A stretch of 64,000 nt of DNA from Providencia sp. (GTDB taxonomy: Bacteria > Pseudomonadota > Gammaproteobacteria > Enterobacterales > Enterobacteriaceae), in contig NZ_DOEH01000021.1 in assembly GCF_003533305.1 (NCBI RefSeq), positions 62,001 to 126,000 on the forward strand. The letters are read 5' to 3'. The translations under genes were made by a program, and so were the position numbers. Numbering within the stretch: position 1 is the first letter of the stretch; each line of letters starts with the position of its first letter. Positions 8,986-16,828 of the stretch are shown here, one piece after another. The notes below the pieces were generated by a model. That model made no database searches. It worked only from the letters and a program-made list of their open reading frames with translations, and was not told the origin of the DNA.

Positions 8986-9615
8986 TTATTTTTTTAGTTG
9001 TTTTAATGGTTGTTCTTGCTGCTCAAGTAATAATCGTAAACGCTGCATATCATCACGCTGAGGAATACCGGTTAGAAAAATCCGTCCCGTTTCATCAACC
9101 GATAAATCCAAAACTTTATCTTTTGTAGTCATCGTTCTTTCGTACTGCTCAAAACGTTTTCGACCTAGCGCTGTTAACATATGTAATTGTTGGTTATCAC
9201 TACCTCTGAGTATTTTAGTTTGTGTCGCTTTAACTTGAAAAGGCTCGCTGATCAGCGCATCTATTAATCCTTTCATAGCAGAAACTTGCGACTCAATTTT
9301 ATGCCACTCATAACCGCTATAAACTAAAATATCTCCTTGAGAAATTTTGCGTATTGCAACTAACAAAGAATGCAAGGCCTCAGGTTGCTCAAAGGGTTCT
9401 CCTCCAGAAATAGTGATACCATCGGCAAAAGGCAACCAATCTTTCATTTGTTCAACCAGTACCTCAACCGTGATGCCATTATTTTTTACAGACCAAGTAT
9501 CCGGCGATAAACACCCTTTGCAGCGTAGAGAGCAACCTTGCATCCAAATACCAATACGGTTACCTGGCCCTAACGTTGTGACTGGAAAATGCATGCGAGA
9601 CAAACTAATTTCCAT
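8986..9615 (-). CDS. NrdG-like radical-SAM / 4Fe-4S single-cluster protein
   Basis: A 209-residue radical-SAM protein of the small activase type. The cluster motif CSLRCKGC (C28-x3-C32-x2-C35) follows the family-typical LGPGNRIGIWMQG lead-in, and GGEP at residues 71-74 should bind the amino group of S-adenosylmethionine. The first 130 residues match the NrdG/PflA-like fold. The remaining 80 or so are basic and may bind a partner. Activases of this size normally install a glycyl radical on a partner enzyme, but no glycyl-radical enzyme is encoded nearby. It lies 4 bases after the AAA+ gene and 5 bases before the giant helicase gene, so it belongs to the cassette. The substrate is unknown. The radical-SAM assignment is secure; calling it an activase is only by resemblance. 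Confidence 0.85.
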   Translation of the reverse strand: MEISLSRMHFPVTTLGPGNRIGIWMQGCSLRCKGCLSPDTWSVKNNGITVEVLVEQMKDWLPFADGITISGGEPFEQPEALHSLLVAIRKISQGDILVYSGYEWHKIESQVSAMKGLIDALISEPFQVKATQTKILRGSDNQQLHMLTALGRKRFEQYERTMTTKDKVLDLSVDETGRIFLTGIPQRDDMQRLRLLLEQQEQPLKQLKK

Positions 9616-9619
9616 TACA

Positions 9620-11458
9620 TTAATTCACCACAGGAGATAACGAAATTTGAGTTGTTCCGCCAAGAACAATATCAGTGATTTGATAAGCAGTACCGACTTG
9701 TAAATCGTTATCAAAAATTGCACGGGACAATGGATTAATTAAATGAGTTTCGAGTTGGTTACGAATACCGCGCCCACCATTGGACAGGTCAGTTAAACAG
9801 CAGTTATTGAGTATTTGCTTAGCGTTATTTGATATCGATATAACCAATCCTTGCTTCTCTATACCTAAAAGAATACTACTCACCATTTGTTCGAAAATTT
9901 GTTCAGCAACATCAGGACGAATAAAATCAAAAACAATAATATTCTCACCAATACGATTAAGTAATTCAGGGCGATTCAACACTAATTTAAAATGACGTTC
10001 TATCTCGCTTTTAACATTTCGAGTCACGGTTTCAAAAGGTTCATGAGGCTGTACGTTGGCAACTCGTTCCCCATTACTATCAAGTCGATAGATACCTAAA
10101 TTTGAAGTAAAAATAATTAAAGATTCAGAGAAATAAACACGGTCGCCTCGCCCCGATGTTAAAACACCATCGTCAATAATTTGAAGAAACTTATCCATTA
10201 AATGAGGATGTGCTTTTTCAATTTCATCAAATAGAACAACACTAAATGGCTTTTCTCGAATTGCATTAGTCAATTCACCGCCAGAATCATAGCCAACATA
10301 ACCTGGAGGAGCACCAATTAGCCGTTGGTCAGCATGTTCGGCACTGAATTCAGACATATCGAAGCGGATATACGCATTTTCATCACCAAAAAGTAATTGC
10401 GTAACCGTTTTTGCGAGCTCTGTTTTACCAACCCCTGTAGGTCCTGCTAAAAATACCACGCCTCGGGGACGCCCACCTTTATTACTTCCCACACCAGTCA
10501 TTGCGCGTTTAATAATATCTAATAAATGGGTGACCGCATGTTGCTGGCCTTTAACTCGACGTTGAATAACGTCTGGCGCATGATGGATTTTTTGTTTATC
10601 AATTTTCTTCCAAGGGTCTTCGGTGATCCCGACTTTATAACGACGGACGGCATCACCGATTCGAATAACATCTACGTTTTCAATTCGTGCCAATTGAATA
10701 ATTGCCGTTAAATCAAGTAATAACAATCCTTCTGTCTCATCGATAAAGTCATTTAAAAGACTTTCTTTTTCTGGCTCGCTAATTTGAGTAAAACCAGATA
10801 ATGATCCTAACAATGTAGGCGCAAGTATACGCCGTATTTGACTATCCGGTTTTGCTACAGGAATTGCACGGATACGGGGGTTATTCACCAAGAACCAATC
10901 AGGTAAATCCGTTTCTTTTTCAACAATCCAAAATAATGAATTATAAAACGGTAAGTTATTCTCTCCAGCAGGACGAGCTTTGACTTGGTGTGAAGCCACT
11001 AATGCGCGCGTAAACAAGCCGTGTTCTGCTGGTGTTAAGTTATCTCGATGAGAAATTAAACATGAGGCAAAATCAATACAAAGTGCAATAGGTTGCTCTT
11101 TATAGTTTACAAATTTATCTAATATGTGATTGAGCATATCAATGCCACCTGCCGCTTTATCATCTGTGGTATTAAGGCCCAGATTTTGCATCAGCAAAGC
11201 GCCCTCTTGCGCATTATGCGCTAGGTTTGGTACCCATTGAAAACCCAATAATGGCGTATAGGTAATGATATGCGTATAACCAATTTCAAATAAGCTATTA
11301 AATAGCGATTGATTAAACGGTAAAGGCGTCACAATATTTGGTGCTATTTCACTGGCTTGTAAATCTCGAACATTACCAAATAAAACAAACTGGCTTTTCA
11401 ATGGAATAAATCGAATTAAATCTCTTAACCAGCGTGGTTTTTCAAAATCAGCGCCCAT
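9620..11458 (-). CDS. ClpB/ClpA-type AAA+ ATPase with degenerate first ATPase-like half
   Basis: A 612-residue ATPase, first gene of the cassette. Residues about 295-560 form a complete class-2 Clp AAA+ module: Walker A GPTGVGKT 339-346, pore-loop GYVGY 386-390, Walker B VVLFDEIEKAH 407-417, sensor-1 TSN 451-453, the ELLNRI arginine-finger region, and a GGRGIRN sensor-2 segment near the C-terminus. Residues 1-280 look like a degenerate ATPase lobe, with a beta strand FVLFGNV (24-30) and a Walker-B-like IALCIDFA (124-131) but no Walker A lysine motif. The Clp N-domain and ClpB middle coiled coil are absent. It should act as a hexameric remodelling motor threading a protein substrate. No ClpP-binding loop was identified, so unfolding rather than proteolysis is the simpler reading. 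The start has AAGGGA just upstream. Confidence 0.85.
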   Translation of the reverse strand: MGADFEKPRWLRDLIRFIPLKSQFVLFGNVRDLQASEIAPNIVTPLPFNQSLFNSLFEIGYTHIITYTPLLGFQWVPNLAHNAQEGALLMQNLGLNTTDDKAAGGIDMLNHILDKFVNYKEQPIALCIDFASCLISHRDNLTPAEHGLFTRALVASHQVKARPAGENNLPFYNSLFWIVEKETDLPDWFLVNNPRIRAIPVAKPDSQIRRILAPTLLGSLSGFTQISEPEKESLLNDFIDETEGLLLLDLTAIIQLARIENVDVIRIGDAVRRYKVGITEDPWKKIDKQKIHHAPDVIQRRVKGQQHAVTHLLDIIKRAMTGVGSNKGGRPRGVVFLAGPTGVGKTELAKTVTQLLFGDENAYIRFDMSEFSAEHADQRLIGAPPGYVGYDSGGELTNAIREKPFSVVLFDEIEKAHPHLMDKFLQIIDDGVLTSGRGDRVYFSESLIIFTSNLGIYRLDSNGERVANVQPHEPFETVTRNVKSEIERHFKLVLNRPELLNRIGENIIVFDFIRPDVAEQIFEQMVSSILLGIEKQGLVISISNNAKQILNNCCLTDLSNGGRGIRNQLETHLINPLSRAIFDNDLQVGTAYQITDIVLGGTTQISLSPVVN

Positions 11459-11541
11459 ATCATCCCTTATCTCAATCTTGATTTTGTTTGTCAGTTTACC
11501 TTAAATTGTGAATCAAAAGCTCGCTGATATTGTTTTGTATC

Positions 11542-11576
11542 CAGATTATCTGAACATTCTCAATTTAGATAAATTG
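11542..11576. promoter_or_regulatory. Two palindromes upstream of the four-gene cassette
   Basis: The gap between the cassette and yniA holds two exact inverted repeats: CAGAT-T-ATCTG at 11542-11552, and CAATTTA-GA-TAAATTG at 11561-11576. They lie 84-118 bases upstream of the AAA+ start codon, a position suited to an operator controlling the minus-strand operon. No regulator is encoded in the cassette, so which protein would bind is unknown. Confidence 0.35.
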
Positions 11577-11736
11577 TGATGTACTTCATTTACTGTGTCT
11601 TAGAATTATATGCAGACAAAATATCCTGCCAATTATTTCGTGATAGGCTCTTCTTTTTATACAATTATCACTATTAATTCCTAAACTGTCGCTATAGTAT
11701 TGTATTAATGAAGACCAAAGCAAAGCGAGGTGGATC

Positions 11737-12606
11737 ATGTGGCAAGCAATGTGTCGTTTATTAAGTGAACACTTAGGTGAAGCGGAGCTACGTAATAAAG
11801 TCATGCTATCAGGGGGTGACATTCACCATACATTACGCATTGACTACGGTGAACACACCGTATTCATTAAGCAAAATCGACGCGAGTTTTTGCCGCTGTT
11901 TAAACAAGAGGCTGAACAGTTAGAAATATTAGCAAAAAGCCAGACCGTCACTATCCCTAAAGTGTATGGTGTTGGTAGCAATAAACATCATAGCTTCCTC
12001 CTTCTTGAATATTTCCCATTAAAACCCTTTGACGCCACAAACGCTTGGCACTTTGGTCAACAACTTGCTCGCTTGCATCAATGGGAAGAACAACCGAGTT
12101 ATGGTTTTGATTTTGACACTATGCTAAGTACCATCACCCAACCAAATAGCTGGGAAAAACGATGGAATTCATTTTTTGCAGAAAAACGCATTGGATTACA
12201 ATTACAGCTTGCCTCTGAAAAAGGGATGGTATTTGGTGATATTCAATTGATTGTTGATATTGTTAAAAACCGTCTTTCGGGACATCAACCTCAGCCGTCT
12301 TTATTACATGGCGATTTATGGCCAGCTAATTGCGCAGTAACAAATCATATTGACGGTGTTCTCTATGATCCTGCCTGTTATTGGGGAGACAGAGAATGTG
12401 ATATTGCTATGTTGCCTTTATATCATGAGCTACCAATTCAAATTATTGATGGCTATCAAAGCGTATGGCCGCTACCTAATGGTTTTTTGGAACGACAACC
12501 GATTTATCAACTTTATTATTTACTCAATCAAGCCAATATTTTTGGTAATGAACAAAGTTACCTGCAAGCAAGAGCGATCATCGATAAATTGATTGAAACA
12601 CAATAA
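11737..12606 (+). CDS. yniA: Fructosamine/ketosamine kinase family protein YniA
   Basis: A 289-residue cytoplasmic kinase of the fructosamine-3-kinase family (APH-like fold), close to the 286 residues of E. coli YniA. Visible motifs are VFIKQN near residue 46 (nucleotide-binding lysine), LLHGDLWPANC near residue 189 (catalytic Asp and Asn) and YDPACYWGDRECDIAM near residue 208 (metal-binding Asp). Family members phosphorylate the sugar moiety of glycated amines (ribulosamines, erythrulosamines), making the adduct unstable and thereby repairing protein glycation. It sits next to yniB and hxpB, the same neighbourhood as in E. coli, which supports orthology. It ends at a hairpin shared with the convergent yniB. 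Confidence 0.9.
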   Translation: MWQAMCRLLSEHLGEAELRNKVMLSGGDIHHTLRIDYGEHTVFIKQNRREFLPLFKQEAEQLEILAKSQTVTIPKVYGVGSNKHHSFLLLEYFPLKPFDATNAWHFGQQLARLHQWEEQPSYGFDFDTMLSTITQPNSWEKRWNSFFAEKRIGLQLQLASEKGMVFGDIQLIVDIVKNRLSGHQPQPSLLHGDLWPANCAVTNHIDGVLYDPACYWGDRECDIAMLPLYHELPIQIIDGYQSVWPLPNGFLERQPIYQLYYLLNQANIFGNEQSYLQARAIIDKLIETQ

Positions 12607-12626
12607 AATACTACGCTAGCGTAATG

Positions 12627-12656
12627 CCGAATCACTTAACTTTTTAAGTGATTCGG
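12627..12656. terminator. Convergent terminator yniA/yniB
   Basis: A perfect 13-bp inverted repeat, CCGAATCACTTAA (12627-12639) and TTAAGTGATTCGG (12644-12656), has a CTTT loop. It lies between the convergent genes yniA and yniB and has no long T-run on either side. Confidence 0.7.
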
Positions 12657-12702
12657 ATAACTTATTAGACTCAATAACTATAATTTCTACGGTTAACAGA
12701 AC

Positions 12703-13242
12703 CTACCAATTTAAAAAATTCAACATAAAGAAAATACCAATTCCTAGCACAACTGGCCAAAAATATAAAATAAAGAATTGTGTAAAAATAGTGTGTCGAG
12801 GGATAGTCACTTTAGCTTCTAATTCTTCTTTTGAAATCTCTATACCTTTGGCTTTTTCCAAAATTACGTGATCTTCAAGACTTTCACGAATAAACTTAAT
12901 TTGTCTGTACATCCGCAATCCTGAAGCACTTAAAGCAAGCCCAACAAATATAAAAACAAAAATTACCGTAAAACTAATATTGTTAGCCGATAAACCATCT
13001 GCGGCATGAGGTATTGGTGAGTTATTCCAAAAAATATTAAGGAATGCGGTACTTTGGCGAGTCATTTCGGCCATCAATTTTATAAAATCATTCGCGACCG
13101 CATTAATCCCTTCACCTTCTAATCCTTTTATCGCTGCTAGTTTAATTAAAGAAGCTAACGTAGAAACTAACGCCACAAGAAATACAACCCACCCCAAAAT
13201 ACGTTTACCAATAGCGATATAACTAGCATTGCGGAAATTCAT
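12703..13242 (-). CDS. yniB: YniB family inner-membrane protein
   Basis: A 179-residue inner-membrane protein with three clear hydrophobic segments: about residues 14-35 (GWVVFLVALVSTLASL), 88-107 (FTVIFVFIFVGLALSASG) and 152-175 near the C-terminus. Soluble stretches between them are charged. Length, topology and position between yniA and hxpB match E. coli YniB, a conserved protein of unknown function. No catalytic motif is evident. It is transcribed opposite to both neighbours. Confidence 0.85.
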   Translation of the reverse strand: MNFRNASYIAIGKRILGWVVFLVALVSTLASLIKLAAIKGLEGEGINAVANDFIKLMAEMTRQSTAFLNIFWNNSPIPHAADGLSANNISFTVIFVFIFVGLALSASGLRMYRQIKFIRESLEDHVILEKAKGIEISKEELEAKVTIPRHTIFTQFFILYFWPVVLGIGIFFMLNFLNW

Positions 13243-13373
13243 TGCAACTATTCCTTAACAATATTTATTTTTGTCACCCAATTTTCCTATTAATAATAGC
13301 TGAAATTGCCCATCCTCTACAAATTTCCATTTAGAAATGATAGTTTTGTTATCACTTTCAGATTATTCAAGTG

Positions 13374-13397
13374 CCCTATGCACTACCCTATGCACTA
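13374..13397 (+). repeat. Tandem 12-bp duplication upstream of hxpB
   Basis: CCCTATGCACTA occurs twice back to back (13374-13385 and 13386-13397) in the yniB-hxpB intergenic region, about 190 bases before the hxpB start. It is probably a recent slippage duplication. The rest of 13243-13589 shows no other gene or hairpin, only presumed promoters for the divergent neighbours. Confidence 0.75.
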
Positions 13398-13589
13398 ATG
13401 GGTTCAATATTAGCGCTAGCTGTATATGTCTAATCGGGTGCTGACTTGCTACAATGCATCACTCAAAGTAGGCGCTAACACTTTCAAGTTGCCAATCACA
13501 ATGAGAACACTGTCTATTGTGATGTTTTATTTAGATTCAATCACTTGAAATCTGGCAAGAATACACTCATACATGAATGGAGTTTTGAC

Positions 13590-14255
13590 ATGTACCATAA
13601 ATTACCTATCCAATCCGTTATTTTTGATATGGATGGCTTGCTAATAGACTCAGAGCCTTTTTGGGCACAAGCAGAACATGAGGTTTTCTCACAGTTGGGG
13701 CTTGATCTTTCTATCGCTGATTCACTTCCAGACACACTTGGGTTACGTATTGATCACGTTGTTGAACTTTGGTATCAAGCTTCACCTTGGCAAGGTTGTA
13801 GCCAAGAAGAAGCGAAACAACGAATTATTGACCGCGTTATTGGTCTAGTTGAAGAAACTCGTCCTGTTCTTCCTGGTGTCGAACATGCAATGGAATTATG
13901 TCGCTCTTTAGATTTAAAAATTGCCCTAGCCTCTGCCTCGCCGATGTATATGTTAGAAAGAGTTCTAGAGCTGCTTAATATTCGCCATTATTTTTCAGCG
14001 GTAGTTTCTGCGGCTGATTTACCCATGAGTAAACCGCATCCTGAAGTTTATCTTAAAGCAGCGGCACAACTGTCGACAAAACCAATCCATTGCGTCTCTT
14101 TAGAAGATTCATTCAACGGTATGATAGCGGCAAAAGCGGCAAGAATGCGCTCTATTGTGATACCGGATCGTCAACATTTCAACGATCCTCGTTTCGGATT
14201 AGCTGATGTGAAACTGGCATCACTCAATGACTTAACTGCTGAATATTTACGCTAA
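13590..14255 (+). CDS. hxpB: Hexitol phosphatase B (HAD family)
   Basis: A 221-residue HAD-superfamily phosphatase, essentially the size of E. coli HxpB/YniC (222). Motif I FDMDGLLIDSEPF lies at about residues 11-23 with the nucleophile Asp, motif II Ser is in ALASASP, motif III Lys is in SKPHPEVY, and motif IV is LEDSFNGM. The E. coli enzyme dephosphorylates 2-deoxyglucose-6-phosphate and hexitol phosphates such as sorbitol-6-phosphate and mannitol-1-phosphate. An upstream in-frame TTG exists at 13545, but the ATG at 13590 has TGGAG at 13578-13582 and gives the family N-terminus. It keeps the yniA-yniB-hxpB neighbourhood and is followed by a hairpin. Confidence 0.9.
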   Translation: MYHKLPIQSVIFDMDGLLIDSEPFWAQAEHEVFSQLGLDLSIADSLPDTLGLRIDHVVELWYQASPWQGCSQEEAKQRIIDRVIGLVEETRPVLPGVEHAMELCRSLDLKIALASASPMYMLERVLELLNIRHYFSAVVSAADLPMSKPHPEVYLKAAAQLSTKPIHCVSLEDSFNGMIAAKAARMRSIVIPDRQHFNDPRFGLADVKLASLNDLTAEYLR

Positions 14256-14283
14256 TCATCGCCTCATAAATTAATAAGTGCGC

Positions 14284-14308
14284 TCCCCTATCCACTTTCG
14301 ATAGGGGA
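14284..14308 (+). terminator. Terminator after hxpB
   Basis: A perfect 9-bp stem, TCCCCTATC (14284-14292) and GATAGGGGA (14300-14308), has a short loop, placed 28 bases after the hxpB stop. The T-tract is weak. Confidence 0.6.
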
Positions 14309-14415
14309 ATTTGCATCAGAGAATAAAATTCTTTTGTTATCTGCTAATAAATAAGAGTTTTTTTAACTTACTCCCTCTATCATATTCTTTTTAAACGTTT
14401 TATACTGCCATTTAA

Positions 14416-14431
14416 CTGTATAGATAAACAG
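14416..14431 (+). promoter_or_regulatory. LexA (SOS) box upstream of ydjM
   Basis: CTGTATAGATAAACAG exactly fits the LexA consensus CTGT-N8-ACAG. It lies 18 bases before the ydjM start and just downstream of a TATACT hexamer at 14402-14407 that could be the -10 element. LexA here would block transcription start, making ydjM damage-inducible as in E. coli. Confidence 0.8.
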
Positions 14432-14448
14432 ATGGTATTTTATCCACC

Positions 14449-15024
14449 ATGACTGCTGAAGGGCATCTGCTTTTTTCCGTCGCCTCGTTAATAATGGCTC
14501 ATAAATTACAATTAACGCCTGAGCTTGCTCAAGGTGATTGGCTGCACATGATCCCAGGAACGTTATTAGGTGCATTACTGCCCGATATTGACCACCCTTC
14601 ATCTATCCCTGGGCGTCTGTTACGTATAGTCTCCCTTCCGATATCAAAACTCTGTGGCCATCGTGGCTTTACTCATAGCTTAATAGCATGGCTTATATTA
14701 ATGATTTCCTGCTATCAATGGTTACCTGTTGATTGGGGTATTCCCAGTGATTTAATTCAAGCTTTTTTATTAGGTTATCTGAGTCATCTTGTCGCCGATA
14801 TGCTCACTCCATCAGGGGTTCCTCTTCTATGGCCTTTACCTCAACGTTTTTGCCTACCATTATTACGCAGTAAAAATAGCAAACGAGGTGAGCGTTTTAT
14901 TTCTGTTGTTTTGACTGTTTGTGCATGTTTGTTACCGGCAGGCTACCAGTTGGATTTTTACTTTCAAATTGAGAGCGCAATAAAATATATTCATAATCAA
15001 ATGGATATACACTTGTCTACATAA
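14449..15024 (+). CDS. ydjM: Inner-membrane YdjM family metal-dependent hydrolase-like protein
   Basis: A 191-residue inner-membrane protein of the YdjM/LexA-binding-membrane-associated hydrolase family (DUF457-like). The metal-ligand pattern characteristic of the family is visible: H6 near the N-terminus, LLPDIDHPSS about residues 44-53, GHRGFTHSL about residues 69-77, and GYLSHLVADMLTPSG about residues 108-122. Several membrane helices fill the spaces between. In E. coli ydjM is under LexA control, and a matching LexA box stands directly upstream here. The molecular function is not established. It is monocistronic, with no RBS of note at the start. Confidence 0.88.
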   Translation: MTAEGHLLFSVASLIMAHKLQLTPELAQGDWLHMIPGTLLGALLPDIDHPSSIPGRLLRIVSLPISKLCGHRGFTHSLIAWLILMISCYQWLPVDWGIPSDLIQAFLLGYLSHLVADMLTPSGVPLLWPLPQRFCLPLLRSKNSKRGERFISVVLTVCACLLPAGYQLDFYFQIESAIKYIHNQMDIHLST

Positions 15025-15204
15025 ACGCCGCTTTTGTAATATACTGTAAGCATGAATAAAACTATCTTATTACTTTTCATTATAAGAAATGTGTTTTATC
15101 ACCTGATAACATATAACCAATTGTTAGAAGAAATATAATCCTTATAACCATGAAGGATTAAATAACAAGCAACGTAATTTAAAATCAGCGATTTGGAGTC
15201 CGGA

Positions 15205-16596
15205 ATGAATATTCCTCTAATTATAAATTTACTCGTTTTTGTGGCATTACTAATACTGCTAGCAAAACTTGGTTCAAAAGGCTGGAGCCTGTCTAAAAAA
15301 GTATTGGTTGGTCTCGTTTTCGGTGTTGCTTATGGTGTCGTACTACATTTAGTGTACGGCAGCGGCCACCAAACAGTAAAAGACTCCATTCTTTGGTTCA
15401 ATATCGTAGGTAATGGTTACGTTCAACTATTACAAATGGTCATTATGCCATTAGTTTTTGCCTCTATTTTGAGTGCGGTAGCAAGGCTACATAAGGCCTC
15501 ATCACTAGGTAAAATTAGCTTTCTAACAATCGGCACGTTGTTATTCACTACGGCAATCGCTGCATTGGTTGGTATATTAATTGCCAATATGTTTGGGCTG
15601 ACAGCTGAAGGCTTAGTTCAAGGCCAATCAGAAACAGCACGTCTAAGTGCTATCCAAACTAACTATATTGGTAAGGTTTCAGATTTAACGGTTCCACAAC
15701 TGATTTTATCATTTATCCCTAAAAACCCGTTTGCTGATTTAACTGGCGCAAGTCCAACTTCTATCATCAGTGTTGTTATCTTTGCTGCATTCCTCGGTGT
15801 AGCTGCACTGCAACTATTTAAAGATGATAAAGAACGCGGTGAGAAAGCATTAGCGGCTATTGATGTGCTACAAGCGTGGGCAATGAAATTAGTGCGTTTA
15901 GTTATGCGTTTAACCCCTTATGGTGTTATGGCGTTAATGATAAAAGTCGTTGCGAGCTCTAATCTTGCAGACATCATTAACCTAGGGACATTCGTCATTG
16001 CATCTTATGTCGCTATTGCCATTATGTTTGTTATTCACGGCATATTAGTCGCATCAACAGGTTTGAACCCTATTACCTTTTTCAAAAAAGCAGGGCCTGT
16101 ACTAACTTTCGCGTTTACTAGTCGTTCAAGTGCCGCAAGTATCCCGCTAAATATCGAGACACAAACACGTCGTTTTGGTATTCCTGAGTCGATTGCGAGC
16201 TTCTCTGCCTCTTTTGGTGCAACTATTGGTCAAAATGGTTGTGCGGGTATCTACCCTGCAATGCTTGCAGTCATGGTTGCACCGACGATGGGAATCAATC
16301 CATTTGACCCTCTGTGGATAGCAACGTTAGTGGGTCTGGTGACTATCAGCTCAGCAGGTGTCGCAGGTGTGGGTGGTGGTGCAACATTTGCAGCGCTAAT
16401 CGTGCTACCTGCGATGGGACTGCCCGTCACACTTGTTGCTCTATTGATTTCCGTTGAGCCACTAATCGATATGGGCCGTACTGCACTTAACGTCAGTGGT
16501 TCTATGACAGCAGGTACCGTAACAAGTCAATTAATGGGCGAAACTGATAAATCAGTTTTCAATCAAGAAAATGATACTGAATTAAAGCATGTTTAA
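15205..16596 (+). CDS. tcyP: L-cystine transporter TcyP (DAACS family)
   Basis: A 463-residue sodium/dicarboxylate-type symporter, exactly the length of E. coli TcyP/YdjN. The start is the ATG at 15205 with TGGAG at 15194-15198; the longer frame from a TTG at 15193 is not used. Many membrane helices are present, with the substrate-binding hairpin [14 protein letters not shown] about residues 309-322 and the [18 protein letters not shown] region near residue 390, both typical of cystine-specific members. TcyP imports L-cystine and some sulfur amino-acid analogues. It follows ydjM, as in E. coli where ydjM and ydjN are near neighbours. A rho-independent terminator follows. Confidence 0.93.
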   Translation: MNIPLIINLLVFVALLILLAKLGSKGWSLSKKVLVGLVFGVAYGVVLHLVYGSGHQTVKDSILWFNIVGNGYVQLLQMVIMPLVFASILSAVARLHKASSLGKISFLTIGTLLFTTAIAALVGILIANMFGLTAEGLVQGQSETARLSAIQTNYIGKVSDLTVPQLILSFIPKNPFADLTGASPTSIISVVIFAAFLGVAALQLFKDDKERGEKALAAIDVLQAWAMKLVRLVMRLTPYGVMALMIKVVASSNLADIINLGTFVIASYVAIAIMFVIHGILVASTGLNPITFFKKAGPVLTFAFTSRSSAASIPLNIETQTRRFGIPESIASFSASFGATIGQNGCAGIYPAMLAVMVAPTMGINPFDPLWIATLVGLVTISSAGVAGVGGGATFAALIVLPAMGLPVTLVALLISVEPLIDMGRTALNVSGSMTAGTVTSQLMGETDKSVFNQENDTELKHV

Positions 16597-16615
16597 TTAT
16601 TAGTTCAGCTAATAG

Positions 16616-16642
16616 ACCTGCCTTCTTAGGCAGGTTTTTTTT
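16616..16642 (+). terminator. Rho-independent terminator of tcyP
   Basis: Stem ACCTGCC (16616-16622) and GGCAGGT (16629-16635) with a 6-base loop and eight consecutive T (16635-16642), 20 bases after the tcyP stop. Confidence 0.9.
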
Positions 16643-16828
16643 GCTTTAATTTATTGATTCTTAGTGACTATATACAAAAAAGGCCACACAATGCGCAGCC
16701 TTTGATTAAATTGATACAAGTAAAGCTTAAAAATGAAACTAAAGCTTATTTAAAATACCTCACATATACTTTTGATTATTTTATTATCTTTCTATTTTCA
16801 TCAACAATATTTGAAAACTATGTTTCTA

